A stretch of DNA of 64,000 nucleotides, taken from Biomphalaria glabrata. Taxonomy: Eukaryota; Mollusca; Gastropoda; Planorbidae. Below the pieces are notes generated by a model that worked only from the letters and a program-made list of their open reading frames with translations, did not search any database and had not been told where the DNA came from. Shown piece after piece: positions 51,001 through 53,702 of the stretch. The stretch is from contig NC_074725.1 of the NCBI RefSeq assembly GCF_947242115.1, positions 9,276,011-9,340,010 of the forward strand, read 5' to 3'. The position numbers were made by a program, and so were the translations under genes. How positions within the stretch are numbered: position 1 is the stretch's first letter; each line of letters opens with the position of its first letter.

Positions 51001-52040
51001 AACAATTATTTATTGTACCTAACAAAAAATGAATCAATAAAATATAAATTATTCAATATATATTAATCATTGGTAATTGATTATTTTTTTTATCGAATAA
51101 GGGAAATAACTTCTACATTATTGATACATATAGTTGTAAGGGCAGATCTCTTTCCCATATATAAGCTTTTTTTTTTTAAAGGATTTTTTATTTTATTTTA
51201 TATTTTGTTTGTTTTATTTTAGACTAATGCCTTACGCATTATTGTCGGCTATATTCCCACATGACACATTCCAGGTAAAAGGGAAAATAAATTTGGATAT
51301 GTAAGGAACAATACAAAACATAATAGGAGAACGAGAGAGTCTCATGCCAATGGAAATCATGGACCAAATTACTAGTGAGCGTATCAGTCACTTTTGAGAG
51401 TATTACAACCAGATCTGACATGTTCCTTAAATACAATATCAATTTGAAGACAAAGTCTAGATCTAATTATTTTTTGACAACAATACCCAAAGTATGTTAT
51501 AAGATGTTTTAAACAAACATTTTACTTACTACAAATAACTCTTTGGTCATCCATTATGCAGTGGGCACCAAGGCATTCATTGCTGCAGCATTTAGCTTCT
51601 AGGCATCGGCTGCAGGGTTTCAGGAAGTAGCCCTGTCTGTGACACACCACGCAAGTTCCAAAATGTCGTACCACTTGTTGCTTGGCGAACGACGCGTCGT
51701 AGACTGTGACCTCCGTCCTCTGACTGCAAGGAGGATGTTTTGATTTCCTGTTCTTCCGGTTCGTCACGCCTCTCTCTGCCCCGGAAGTCGAAGCGGTAAA
51801 TGTTGGAAGGGGACCGCCAGGCAATCTTGATTCGACGTCGTTTGATATTTGCTTGCTTGTAGATGTAGCGACAGGTGTAGAATAGTCTGAAATACTTAAG
51901 TCGTTTAAATGACGCACAGTGTCATCCAGAGTTATGGTGTCGCTCAGTGTGGTGTGGGCTACTTCTTTTTGTTGATCTCTCTTTCTGGAGCTGCGATTTT
52001 TTGCCTTACTGCGATTTCGCTTCGTTTTTTGACCTCCCAT
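1416..52040 (-). CDS. MYND-like zinc-finger host gene, 15 coding exons, 992 aa
   Basis: Coding exons in gene order (listed as high-low coordinates): 52040-51530, 50098-49976, 49293-49202, 47917-47634, 38827-38781, 18817-18683, 13682-13612, 10456-10319, 9492-9299, 7711-7650, 6239-6194, 5664-5593, 5106-4970, 4069-3827, 2239-1416. Each has AG/GT borders, all phases agree, and the total is 2,979 nt including TAA. Seen: a Lys/Arg-rich N-terminus, a Cys-rich finger at residues 130-170 (CVVC, CSRC, CCSNEC, final Cys), then about 470 residues of ordinary globular-looking sequence, a Pro/Lys-rich part (about 640-718) and a Ser/Glu/Asp-rich tail. MYND fingers bind short proline motifs in partner proteins; this finger lacks the usual His position, so that role is only a suggestion. 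I do not recognise the rest. The weakest join is exon 5 to exon 6 across a 20-kb intron, so two genes or missed exons remain possible. Confidence 0.72.
2753..2952. mobile_element. hAT-type MITE, 200 bp
   Basis: Ends are CAGCGGTTCTCAACC and GGTTGAGAACCCCTG, imperfect inverted repeats of the type known from Charlie-like hAT elements. A direct GTTTAA lies on both sides, consistent with a worn 8-bp target duplication. The inside is C-rich with no transposase. Confidence 0.65.
3271..3524 (-). mobile_element. tRNA-headed SINE, family 1
   Basis: On the minus strand the head reads GTGGTTAAGTCGTTAAGCGC (A-box-like), then GGGTTCGAATTTC (B-box-like), and ends near CTGAAAGGGGAGCTTTACT. At least four more body copies lie in this window, in both orientations. 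Confidence 0.7.
3827..4069 (-). CDS. Coding exon 14, Pro/Lys-rich linker
   Basis: Residues 638-719. It begins GSQEDHVPVPPPVSPRL and ends with a basic patch around GKSKHKHKN. The composition suggests a disordered linker. The acceptor is ATGTTTCAAG and the donor GTCACTG|GTGAGC, both phase 1. Confidence 0.75.
4070..4969 (-). other. Intron 13
   Basis: Contains a Jockey/CR1-like LINE 3' tail; the remaining AT-rich sequence shows nothing else. Confidence 0.5.
4305..4635 (-). mobile_element. LINE 3' tail, Jockey/CR1-like, 5'-truncated
   Basis: The minus-strand peptide contains HNLQIQKQNLIKYSERHKD and AWNGLPKPARKTNDLTEF, the C-terminal end of a non-LTR reverse transcriptase ORF. It is followed by a 3' UTR shared with the copies near 33.3, 41.0 and 62.3 kb. 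Only the last 80 or so codons survive, as is usual for LINE 5' truncation. Confidence 0.7.
4970..5106 (-). CDS. Coding exon 13
   Basis: Residues 592-638, containing MHCLDAKSVANSGVYMPR and GLGCFFSGPKGLWYLETL. The acceptor is TCATGTAATTAG and the donor GAACCAG|GTAAAAA, phase 1. The alternative open frame would run into a stop in exon 14, which settles the phase. Confidence 0.72.
5107..6193 (-). other. Introns 12 and 11, with exon 12 between
   Basis: A purine-rich GA tract lies near 5,400-5,455. Otherwise nothing is recognised. Confidence 0.45.
5593..5664 (-). CDS. Coding exon 12
   Basis: Residues 568-592, reading YLDLQEVREGESLHSYLTGA. The acceptor is CTCTTGCTTAG and the donor ACAACAG|GTATTAT, phase 2. 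One of the three frames has a stop; phase 2 is the one compatible with exons 13 and 14. Confidence 0.68.
6194..6239 (-). CDS. Coding exon 11
   Basis: Residues 553-568, reading LEEIRQSAVINSNP. This 46-nt exon is open in all frames; the phase is fixed by exon 12, which tolerates only some entries. The acceptor is TTATGTTCAG and the donor CCTCC|GTAAGTAG. Confidence 0.62.
6240..7649 (-). other. Intron 10
   Basis: Contains one copy of the GACAGACAGACGG repeat family (about 6,395-6,565). The rest is AT-rich and unrecognised. Confidence 0.45.
6395..6565 (+). repeat. Dispersed repeat family C
   Basis: The motif order is CATGTTTTGTTAGGTACAAT, then TTTCAACTCGATCCGAG, then GACAGACAGACGGAGTG, then GAGAGCTTTGTAA. 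The same order recurs near 11.6, 48.4 and 63.8 kb, and reversed near 10.8, 15.6 and 50.7 kb. It is an unclassified, short, noncoding dispersed repeat. Confidence 0.55.
7650..7711 (-). CDS. Coding exon 10
   Basis: Residues 532-553. All three frames of this 62-nt exon are open. The one fixed by exons 9 and 11 reads LLRARQRSNSAPQERRDF. The acceptor is TTGACCTTAG and the donor CACC|GTAAGTTC, phase 1. Confidence 0.62.
7712..9298 (-). other. Intron 9
   Basis: Holds a full SINE copy and a short SINE fragment near 8,878-8,935. Short open frames near 8.3-8.6 kb have no supporting features. Confidence 0.45.
7856..8134 (-). mobile_element. tRNA-headed SINE, family 1
   Basis: Same order as the copy at 3.3 kb: the minus-strand head has GAGTGGTTAGGCGCTTGGC and GGGTTCGAATCTCGG, followed by a body with GGTCGTTGTGCTGGCC and GGTCTGAAAGGGAAACTTTA. 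It is among the best-preserved heads in the window. Confidence 0.75.
9299..9492 (-). CDS. Coding exon 9
   Basis: Residues 468-532, beginning MEQSTSYDLFDPLVAE, with a Tyr/Arg-rich middle (VHYNGLKYYRPNRTH). The acceptor is ATTATTTTCAG, phase 0. The donor GTATGG at 9298 ends the exon in phase 2, the phase exon 10 needs. The open frame runs on for about 30 codons into the intron, so the internal donor is inferred from phase. Confidence 0.7.
9493..10318 (-). other. Intron 8
   Basis: A lone hAT-like end (CAGGGCCAACCTTAGGCC) lies near 9,577; no matching partner is trustworthy. Nothing else is seen. Confidence 0.4.
10319..10456 (-). CDS. Coding exon 8
   Basis: Residues 422-467, exactly 46 codons, beginning EVARVLDDEDFNRYG and containing TPSWSILLHKSPSYTDE. 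The acceptor is AATTTCTCTAG and the donor AATAAG|GTCAGT, both phase 0. Only this frame gives sensible protein. Confidence 0.75.
11590..11790 (+). repeat. Dispersed repeat family C with internal tandem
   Basis: Shares the CAGACAGAC block and the GAGTTGATATTAGCTTTGTAA ending with other copies. Its CAGACAG block has expanded into a short 12-bp tandem. Confidence 0.5.
11855..12060 (+). mobile_element. LINE ORF2 C-terminal fragment, degraded
   Basis: The peptides LYGHITRSSQCPQS, LKTFLQGISGKRRRQRMQR and RTTTVQQTEG, spread over different frames, match the typical C-terminal end of invertebrate non-LTR polymerases (WYGHVTRSSG, KTILQGTV-GKRRRGRQ, VVPQR---LRD). At least two frameshifts; no reverse transcriptase core remains. 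Confidence 0.55.
12314..12786. repeat. 46-bp minisatellite, about 10 copies
   Basis: The unit begins GTTCTGCTATGTTTGAGAAC and continues GAGGCTAGTAGACATAGTGC. The first copies are very similar; the last ones carry more substitutions and a 1-bp deletion. Open frames across it on both strands are artefacts of the repeat. Confidence 0.9.
12992..13335 (+). repeat. Dispersed repeat family D
   Basis: Starts GGCCCCCGAAAGGGGAAAAG, then GACGCTATTAGTTTTGTG and TTTAGATCTCGTAAACTAG, and ends near TTACAAACAATTAGATCAAT. The same order recurs at 21.76-22.13 kb, and the first part is reversed near 48.2 kb. Unclassified and noncoding. Confidence 0.6.
13612..13682 (-). CDS. Coding exon 7
   Basis: Residues 398-421, reading GSRRHPLMYLSFDKGREF and onward. 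The acceptor TGTCCTATTAG joins phase 1; the donor is GATCAG|GTAAAG, phase 0. Not recognised. Confidence 0.7.
13935..14118. mobile_element. hAT-type MITE, 184 bp
   Basis: The ends CAGCGTTTTCCAAACTG and AAACACTG form imperfect inverted repeats. The flanking octamers CGTTAAAG and CCTTAAAG match at seven of eight positions, as expected for a hAT target duplication. Noncoding inside. Confidence 0.6.
15205..15345 (+). mobile_element. SINE family 2, partial
   Basis: Shares GATGGCTACCTGGAATGTGG, GGGAGGTTTGGGCTAGAATG, AACATTCGAAACATGT and CATTTTACAA with the copy at 39.7 kb. The tRNA-like head is partly deleted here. Confidence 0.6.
15545..15720 (-). repeat. Dispersed repeat family C, reversed
   Basis: ATCAACTCACTCTGTTCGTC, then GTCTGTCTGTCATGG and CTCGGATCAAGTT, are the reverse complement of the plus-strand order. 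It is degraded at both ends. Confidence 0.5.
15825..15960 (-). mobile_element. SINE family 2, reversed
   Basis: The minus strand has GGGCTCGAATCCTGTCC (B-box-like) followed by GGAGGTTTGGACTAAGATGT, matching the order of the other family 2 copies. Confidence 0.55.
16156..16514. mobile_element. hAT-like MITE, 359 bp
   Basis: The ends CAGAGCCGGATTTAAGG and CCTAAATCCGGCCCTG are inverted repeats. Flanking octamers agree only partly, so the insertion is old or the call is imperfect. No coding capacity. Confidence 0.5.
17085..18610. repeat. 25-bp satellite array, about 60 copies, with higher-order duplication
   Basis: The unit is close to TAATGGAACTAACGTGACAA plus TTAAG. Variant units (GTCACTAAAG, GATAATTAAA, AACTAGACAA) occur in the same order in two blocks, near 17,401-17,820 and 17,825-18,260, so a multi-unit block of about 424-449 bp was duplicated as a whole. 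Noncoding. Confidence 0.92.
18683..18817 (-). CDS. Coding exon 6
   Basis: Residues 353-398, containing LGYFLDTMPYIDLSYEG and a Gly/His-rich end. The donor is AGAG|GTAAGAC, phase 1. To join exon 5 in frame, the acceptor must be TTTAATACTAG (exon edge 18817), which has a poor pyrimidine tract. A better-looking CAG ten bases inside would need a different upstream exon. The frame itself is secure because it joins exon 7. Confidence 0.65.
20677..21619 (-). mobile_element. hAT DNA transposon remnant with C-terminal dimerisation domain
   Basis: The ends CAGGGGTCGGCAACC and GTTGCCGACCCCGG are inverted repeats, and TATTAG follows or precedes them on both sides as a worn target duplication. The minus strand encodes STYSCEQVFSCMNIIKTK and LTIENLESCLKLKTSYE, the hAT C-terminal dimerisation motif, and upstream in order DPFGIDTDSLEMQLIDL. 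Most of the transposase, including the N-terminal zinc finger and the first catalytic residues, is missing, with several stops and frameshifts between the surviving pieces. Confidence 0.75.
21761..22130 (+). repeat. Dispersed repeat family D
   Basis: Second copy of the sequence at 13.0 kb, with the same GGCCCCCGAAAGGGGAAAAG start and AATTAGATCAATTATAAG end. A SINE follows it directly. Confidence 0.6.
22140..22555 (+). mobile_element. tRNA-headed SINE family 1 with long tail module
   Basis: The head GGCCCGGTGGCTGAGCGGTA is A-box-like; the B-box part is lost. After the usual body end (GTCTGAAAGAGGAACTAG) another 190 bp continues to CCTGCCTGGGTGGACCACTT. This tail is also found at 24.2, 28.2 and 34.0 kb, so it is a real module of the repeat. 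Confidence 0.65.
22883..23108 (-). mobile_element. LTR of the small non-autonomous element (unit 1, truncated element)
   Basis: A 226-bp TGTTATGAC...GTTATTACA sequence read on the minus strand, preceded by primer site and Gag-start remnants from 22,770. The array border cuts the rest of the element. Confidence 0.7.
23483..24145. repeat. 30-bp minisatellite, unit 1, about 22 copies
   Basis: The unit is CACTCCAAGCAGCGAGTGGC plus CGGTACTTGT. A 31-bp variant with CTCAGTACTCGC replaces it at the right end. Because 30 is a multiple of three, open frames appear on both strands; none is a gene. Confidence 0.92.
24177..24455 (+). mobile_element. SINE family 1 tail module (unit 1)
   Basis: Begins inside the SINE body at TTTACATCATCTGTCC and runs through CTTAAAGGGGAACTAGTTAG to GGTGGACCACTTCG. 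There is no tRNA-like head. Confidence 0.6.
25283..27122 (-). mobile_element. Small non-autonomous LTR element, 1.84 kb
   Basis: A Ty3-like fossil. It has two 226-bp LTRs (25,283-25,508 and 26,897-27,122; about six differences, so moderately old) and ATAT on both outer sides in a TACA/TA microsatellite. A tRNA-Leu-type primer site lies beside the upstream LTR and a G-rich tract beside the other. Inside is a partial Gag-like region whose start resembles the SAP-like Gag start of the large element at 56 kb; no protease, reverse transcriptase or integrase is present. Confidence 0.78.
26350..26838 (-). pseudogene. SAP-like Gag N-terminus of the small LTR element
   Basis: Starts MVSLKQLDQLLVKELRQELR; the first 60 residues align with the Gag start of the 56-kb element (LLVKELRQELR, GNKE/GSKE, LT-RL-QALI-ED-D). 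After a short coiled-coil-like part the sequence becomes Cys/Asp-rich and unlike Gag. Part of a fossil element. Confidence 0.65.
27497..28160. repeat. 30-bp minisatellite, unit 2
   Basis: Identical by eye to the minisatellite of unit 1, variant for variant, which shows that the whole 4-kb unit was copied rather than the minisatellite expanding independently. Confidence 0.92.
28191..28469 (+). mobile_element. SINE family 1 tail module (unit 2)
   Basis: Exact counterpart of the module in unit 1 at 24.2 kb. Confidence 0.6.
29299..31138 (-). mobile_element. Small non-autonomous LTR element, second copy
   Basis: Same element at the unit 2/3 border; LTRs 29,299-29,524 and 30,913-31,138, Gag-like start at 30,854. 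It arose by segment duplication rather than a new insertion, since its flanks are the same TACA microsatellite. Confidence 0.78.
30366..30854 (-). pseudogene. SAP-like Gag N-terminus, second copy
   Basis: Translation is identical to the copy at 26.4-26.8 kb. Part of a fossil element. Confidence 0.65.
31522..32275. repeat. 30/31-bp minisatellite, unit 3, rearranged
   Basis: The left part resembles units 1 and 2 with fewer copies. The right part is longer and made mostly of the 31-bp CTCAGTACTCGCC variant, so this copy has changed length independently. Confidence 0.9.
33097..33275. mobile_element. Hairpin MITE with arms of about 45 bp
   Basis: The left arm AATGGACCTCATTCACCAAT continues to TTTAGCCACGTGA; the right arm is its near-perfect inverse, ending TGAATGAGGTCCATT. 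The loop is AT-rich. The target duplication is not clear, so the superfamily is undecided. Confidence 0.65.
33330..34025 (-). mobile_element. LINE 3' tail, Jockey/CR1-like, degraded
   Basis: Shares the 3' UTR (AAGTAACGTCTGTAATATAT on the minus strand), the NGLPESA-type end and the upstream RLNSKIAIIH-type region with the copy at 41 kb. Multiple frameshifts. Confidence 0.6.
34036..34260 (+). mobile_element. SINE family 1 tail module
   Basis: TCTGAAAGGGGAACTAGTTA through GATCTGTTAACCTTCTTTCTC to GCCTGGGCGGACCACTTTGG. Same module as in the 4-kb units, diverged; it directly abuts the LINE tail. Confidence 0.6.
34936..35262 (-). mobile_element. SINE family 1 with internal duplication
   Basis: The body motif ACGAGGATGCTATGAGGCCA occurs twice in related form (also TCGAGGGTGCCATGTGGCCA), so part of the body is repeated. 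A worn head lies near 35,215-35,260. Confidence 0.55.
36566..36882. repeat. 19-bp minisatellite with CRE-like core, about 17 copies
   Basis: The unit is GGAAGCAGAAGACGTCATT, with a GTCGTC variant alternating in the left half. Most units contain GACGTCA, seven of the eight bases of the CREB/ATF site. Open frames across it are repeat artefacts. Confidence 0.9.
37162..38336. repeat. 26-bp minisatellite, about 45 copies
   Basis: The unit is CAATGTGTTGTGTATTAATG plus TAGCAC. Variants TATAAGTGTAG and TTTATTAATG recur in ordered groups, hinting at block duplications. Confidence 0.92.
38781..38827 (-). CDS. Coding exon 5, 47-nt microexon-like
   Basis: Residues 337-353, reading RIKQFLDHYLAVTLRK. The acceptor GACAGAG completes the split Arg codon from exon 4; the donor is AAAAG|GTGAGT, phase 1. 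It is short, so support comes from phase fit on the exon 4 side and plausible peptide sequence. A 26-bp minisatellite ends about 440 bases downstream of its donor. Confidence 0.6.
39070..39306. repeat. 30-bp minisatellite, left part
   Basis: The unit is GATGTTCTAGCAGCCAAGGA plus CTCTCAAGTA. It continues at 40,007 after a transposon insertion. Open frames here are repeat artefacts. Confidence 0.9.
39307..40006. mobile_element. hAT-type non-autonomous element, 700 bp, perfect 8-bp TSD
   Basis: The ends CAGGGGCGGACGACTGG and CCAGTCCGCCCGTG are imperfect inverted repeats. ACTCTCAA lies immediately on both sides (39,299-39,306 and 40,007-40,014) and interrupts a minisatellite in register, so the insertion borders are exact. 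It carries a SINE and no transposase. Confidence 0.85.
39690..39885 (+). mobile_element. SINE family 2, best copy
   Basis: The tRNA-like head has TGGCTGCCTGGTCGTGCGG (A-box-like) and GGGTTCAAACCCTG (B-box-like), then GGGAGGTTTGGACTAGGAAG and CCGAAACATGTAAAACATTT. It lies inside the hAT-type element, so it moved in later or was carried with it. Confidence 0.65.
40007..40396. repeat. 30-bp minisatellite, right part
   Basis: About 13 copies of the same 30-bp unit as at 39.1 kb, alternating GATGTTCTAG and GATCTTTTAG variants. Confidence 0.9.
40978..41865 (-). mobile_element. LINE 3' part, Jockey/CR1-like
   Basis: The minus strand reads, in order, RLFADDYI (reverse transcriptase FADD box, near 41.8 kb), then GQVLEYASSIWDPSTTDIKQ, QNKAVRFITNEYSH and LNLETLLDRRLNSKVAIIHK. 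It is 5'-truncated inside the reverse transcriptase, with several frameshifts and stops. The longest intact piece is 41,191-41,478. Confidence 0.78.
42430..42700 (-). mobile_element. LINE C-terminal end with C2H2 finger
   Basis: The minus strand encodes RITCPVCSRTFRAHTGLTNH followed by MRKH and a stop, then CGAATCACGATGGACGAGCT in the 3' UTR. This C2H2-ended tail is typical of a group of invertebrate non-LTR elements and resembles the end of the LINE at 53.7-55.3 kb. Confidence 0.65.
42705..43073 (+). CDS. Unexplained open frame of about 120 codons
   Basis: An open frame with good amino-acid balance (RRDLFIPSELETLEFYLTNV; FSQQTGVETSSAQGLADV; PPSYVEGLLM stop). The part before 42,705 overlaps the LINE tail and is a shadow. 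There is no convincing splice acceptor or start, and the family is not recognised. It could be an unrelated retrocopy or transposon fragment, a plus-strand exon, or chance. Confidence 0.25.
43605..43765 (-). mobile_element. SINE family 1 fragment with a 13-14-bp tandem
   Basis: TCTATAGGGCAAATAAAGGA, GGCCGACGGTTAACGAGG and GCGACCAACCACAG belong to the SINE body. The last motif is repeated five times as an ACCAACCACAG-type short tandem. Confidence 0.55.
43967..45100. mobile_element. hAT-like element, 1.13 kb
   Basis: The ends CAGTAGCGGCCTTAGCGGTG and CACTGCTAAGGCCGCCCCTG form long GC-rich inverted repeats. Flanking octamers CAATTACA and CATATACA match at six of eight. The GC-rich ends stand out against an AT-rich interior, which includes a TA microsatellite (44,995-45,027). 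No transposase recognised. Confidence 0.7.
46510..46625 (+). mobile_element. SINE family 1 fragment
   Basis: GCTGGCCACATGACACTCTC, GGGCCACAGAAACTGATGAC and AGGTCTGAAAGGGGAACTTT give the second half of the SINE body. Confidence 0.6.
47634..47917 (-). CDS. Coding exon 4, the exon that has a paralogous copy
   Basis: Residues 243-337, beginning DSDGRQTKLNIHPP and containing LPPGTFLLLFAVHWNNHVN. The acceptor is TTATTCACAG, phase 0; the donor is CCAG|GTGATAG, phase 2. A diverged homologue lies at 63.3-63.6 kb with the same acceptor phase, which is the best evidence in the window that this is real conserved coding sequence. The plus-strand open frame over the same bases is a shadow. Confidence 0.82.
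47918..49201 (-). other. Intron 3
   Basis: Contains a reversed start of repeat family D (48,155-48,310) followed by family C sequence (48,330-48,700). Otherwise nothing recognised. Confidence 0.45.
48330..48700 (+). repeat. Dispersed repeat family C, two joined copies
   Basis: TTCATGTTTTGTTAGGTACA with AACTTGATCGGAG, then a second AATTTCAGTTTGATCAGAG with CCAGACAGACGGAGTGAG and AGCTTTGTAA. The two related halves follow each other. Confidence 0.5.
49202..49293 (-). CDS. Coding exon 3
   Basis: Residues 212-242. The acceptor TATTTCTCAG restores the frame through a split Phe codon. The sequence reads FTMMGGSRRAVLLQVLKQ and ends in a hydrophobic run, SIVDFIIIQLVVQ, too short to call a membrane helix. 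The donor is CAA|GTAAGT, phase 0. Confidence 0.72.
49328..49545 (-). mobile_element. tRNA-headed SINE, family 1
   Basis: AAAGTAAAGTTCCCCTTTCA through ACGAGGGTGTCATGAGGCCA to AGAGCTGGGTGGACTAACAG; the head is lost after a short CCCTAA run near 49,515. Confidence 0.65.
49565..49745 (-). mobile_element. LINE ORF2 C-terminal fragment
   Basis: The minus strand gives SLKAFSIDPATWET and, in another frame, HDRASWRRAVKTGAQVAEA, the sequence that normally precedes the C-terminal C2H2 finger of such LINEs. One frameshift is visible between the two. Confidence 0.6.
49976..50098 (-). CDS. Coding exon 2
   Basis: Residues 171-211, beginning IRNVLFTNARKYIPLALK after the split Ile codon. The acceptor is TTTTTACAG and the donor GTAAGT, phase 1 to phase 1. 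Not recognised; it looks helical and soluble. Confidence 0.75.
50099..51529 (-). other. Intron 1 (between coding exons 1 and 2)
   Basis: Contains a reversed repeat family C copy (about 50,680-51,080). Short open frames near 50.4 and 51.3 kb are not supported. Confidence 0.45.
50680..51080 (-). repeat. Dispersed repeat family C, reversed
   Basis: ACAAAGCCTTTATCAACTCA, CTGACTGTCTGTCTGGT, CTTCTCGGATCAAGTTCAAG and ATTGTACCTAACAAAAAATG in reverse order relative to the plus-strand copies. Confidence 0.55.
51530..52040 (-). CDS. Coding exon 1: basic N-terminus and MYND-like finger
   Basis: Residues 1-170. The start chosen is the ATG at 52040, beginning MGGQKTKRNR, four bases inside a good acceptor (TTACAACAG, exon edge 52044). 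The open frame continues further upstream, but only through an AT microsatellite. The first 35 residues are rich in Lys/Arg, then Ser/Thr. Cysteines at 130, 133, 143, 146, 151, 152, 156 and 170 form the finger. Relative to classical MYND, the eighth position after SNEC is Asp instead of His, and the last Cys is two residues late. The donor GTAAGT starts at 51529, phase 1. Confidence 0.8.
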
Positions 52041-52044
52041 TTTT

Positions 52045-52128
52045 CTGTTGTAACAAAAAGTTATATTATATATAAACCAAAACCAGTGACTCATCTGGGC
52101 GCATCCATTGCCTTTCGAGACAAATGGA

Positions 52129-52165
<37 letters not shown>

Positions 52166-52314
52166 ATATGTATATAATTATAATCATGATAAAACTCATC
52201 TTTTTAAAGTAGCGTAAACATGGGTATCATCTTATTAGCGTATCTTATAATATCATAATATTAGATATATGCTATATGTCAGAATATATCCAAATATTAA
52301 TTTGATATCATTAT

Positions 52315-52368
<54 letters not shown>

Positions 52369-53102
52369 TATGTATCAAAAGATAAAAGATAATATATCTA
52401 ACTCTCCTACTAAATGTATGCAGTCCTAACCACATACAATACGACACTCCTCCTTTTTCTTCGGGCACGAAGACAACCTTTATTACTAAATATACGTTAT
52501 AAAATATAATACATGGTAATACATGTGTGGGTAACATAGCATTATCCTCTCTTGAGGCTATTAGAAGTCTTTTGTTTTATTAAACCAGTCAAACAGATTG
52601 GACAAATGTGTACAAGCTCAAAGTTTTCAAACTCTTCTAAATATTTCTTAGCTTTTTTTTTTAAACAATAAACTTGAACAAACTTGGCCCCGCGAAATCC
52701 ATTTTCGCATAGGGCCCTAGAGTGGTTAAGTCCAGCCCTGCTTTTTAGTGACGGGTGAATACAGAGTAGATTATTTGTTCTCTTTCCATGACTTCTTGGT
52801 CACAATGGTTAATCCGGCCCTGCTATTTAGTGACGGGTGAATGCTACTTGTTTCCCCCCATTTTTTTTTCGTAGGGTAACTCTAGTCCGACTTGAAGAAA
52901 TAAAAGAGTGATCTTTCCTTTACTGTCCTGTCCAAACTCTTGAGCCATGAAGAAAATTATATATATATATTGCCTCTTGCTTGGAAATAAAGGTACTTTT
53001 AGACTTAAAAAATTCGTCACTATAGTAGCCTGCGCTAATGGTATGAAGTAAACGAGTATCCAGTAATACATATACTAAAAAAAGCAAATTAAATCTACTT
53101 AC
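52045..53102 (-). other. Presumed 5' UTR intron with TA microsatellites
   Basis: TA tracts at about 52,130-52,162 and 52,312-52,366. Two CCGGCCCTG hAT-like ends lie near 52,733 and 52,815 without partners. Confidence 0.4.
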
Positions 53103-53200
53103 TTCGACTGTTTGTTTTTTTTTTTTCTTTATTTTGACAGTAGCATATGTACCAGAATTTTTACACGCTCAAAGCCCCGCCTTCTTAAAGAAATAGTTCG
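53103..53200 (-). promoter_or_regulatory. Candidate noncoding first exon and GC-box promoter
   Basis: Read on the minus strand, GAAGGCGGGGCTTTGAG (a GC box) is followed about 60-80 nt later by a strong donor, CGAA|GTAAGTAG, with the exon edge at 53103. Coding exon 1 has its acceptor (exon edge 52044) just before the ATG, so a noncoding exon upstream is expected, and this is the first good donor found. There is no transcript evidence. Confidence 0.35.
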
Positions 53201-53702
53201 TAGGTTCTAGTACCAGTCAAGGTGTGACATCCTTTTTATACATTTCCGTTCTGAAATCAATGTATCTGAGAATTACATTTTCGTAGCGATATGCCTAGAT
53301 CTATTTTTAGCAATATCGTCATTTTAGTCAGAAATAACTACAGAAACTGTAGTTGAAAAGCTATTTTAAAGTTAATGGTAATTTCCGATTCTGATGTAAT
53401 TTGTAATACTCAGAGCTCTAGCAAAGCGCAGTAGGTTACGGGTTTACCCGATCGTCTTCCACTCGTTTTCTTACATAGACACAGCGGCGTAGTGACGTCC
53501 GGGCGTCCGGGGCGGAATGTAAGCATGCAGATGCAGATTACAGAAGCCACCATTTTATTTAAAATAAATTACTCCACCTGCCCCACTCCCCGCGTTTATT
53601 TTAAAAAATCAATACTTTTTATTTTAAGTTTTCGTTTTGTATACAAATATCGAAATAATGATAAAGACAAAGAAAAAAAATGTATTTGAGTGTATATAAA
53701 AT
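53201..53702. other. Flank upstream of the candidate promoter
   Basis: No gene or element recognised. Confidence 0.4.
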
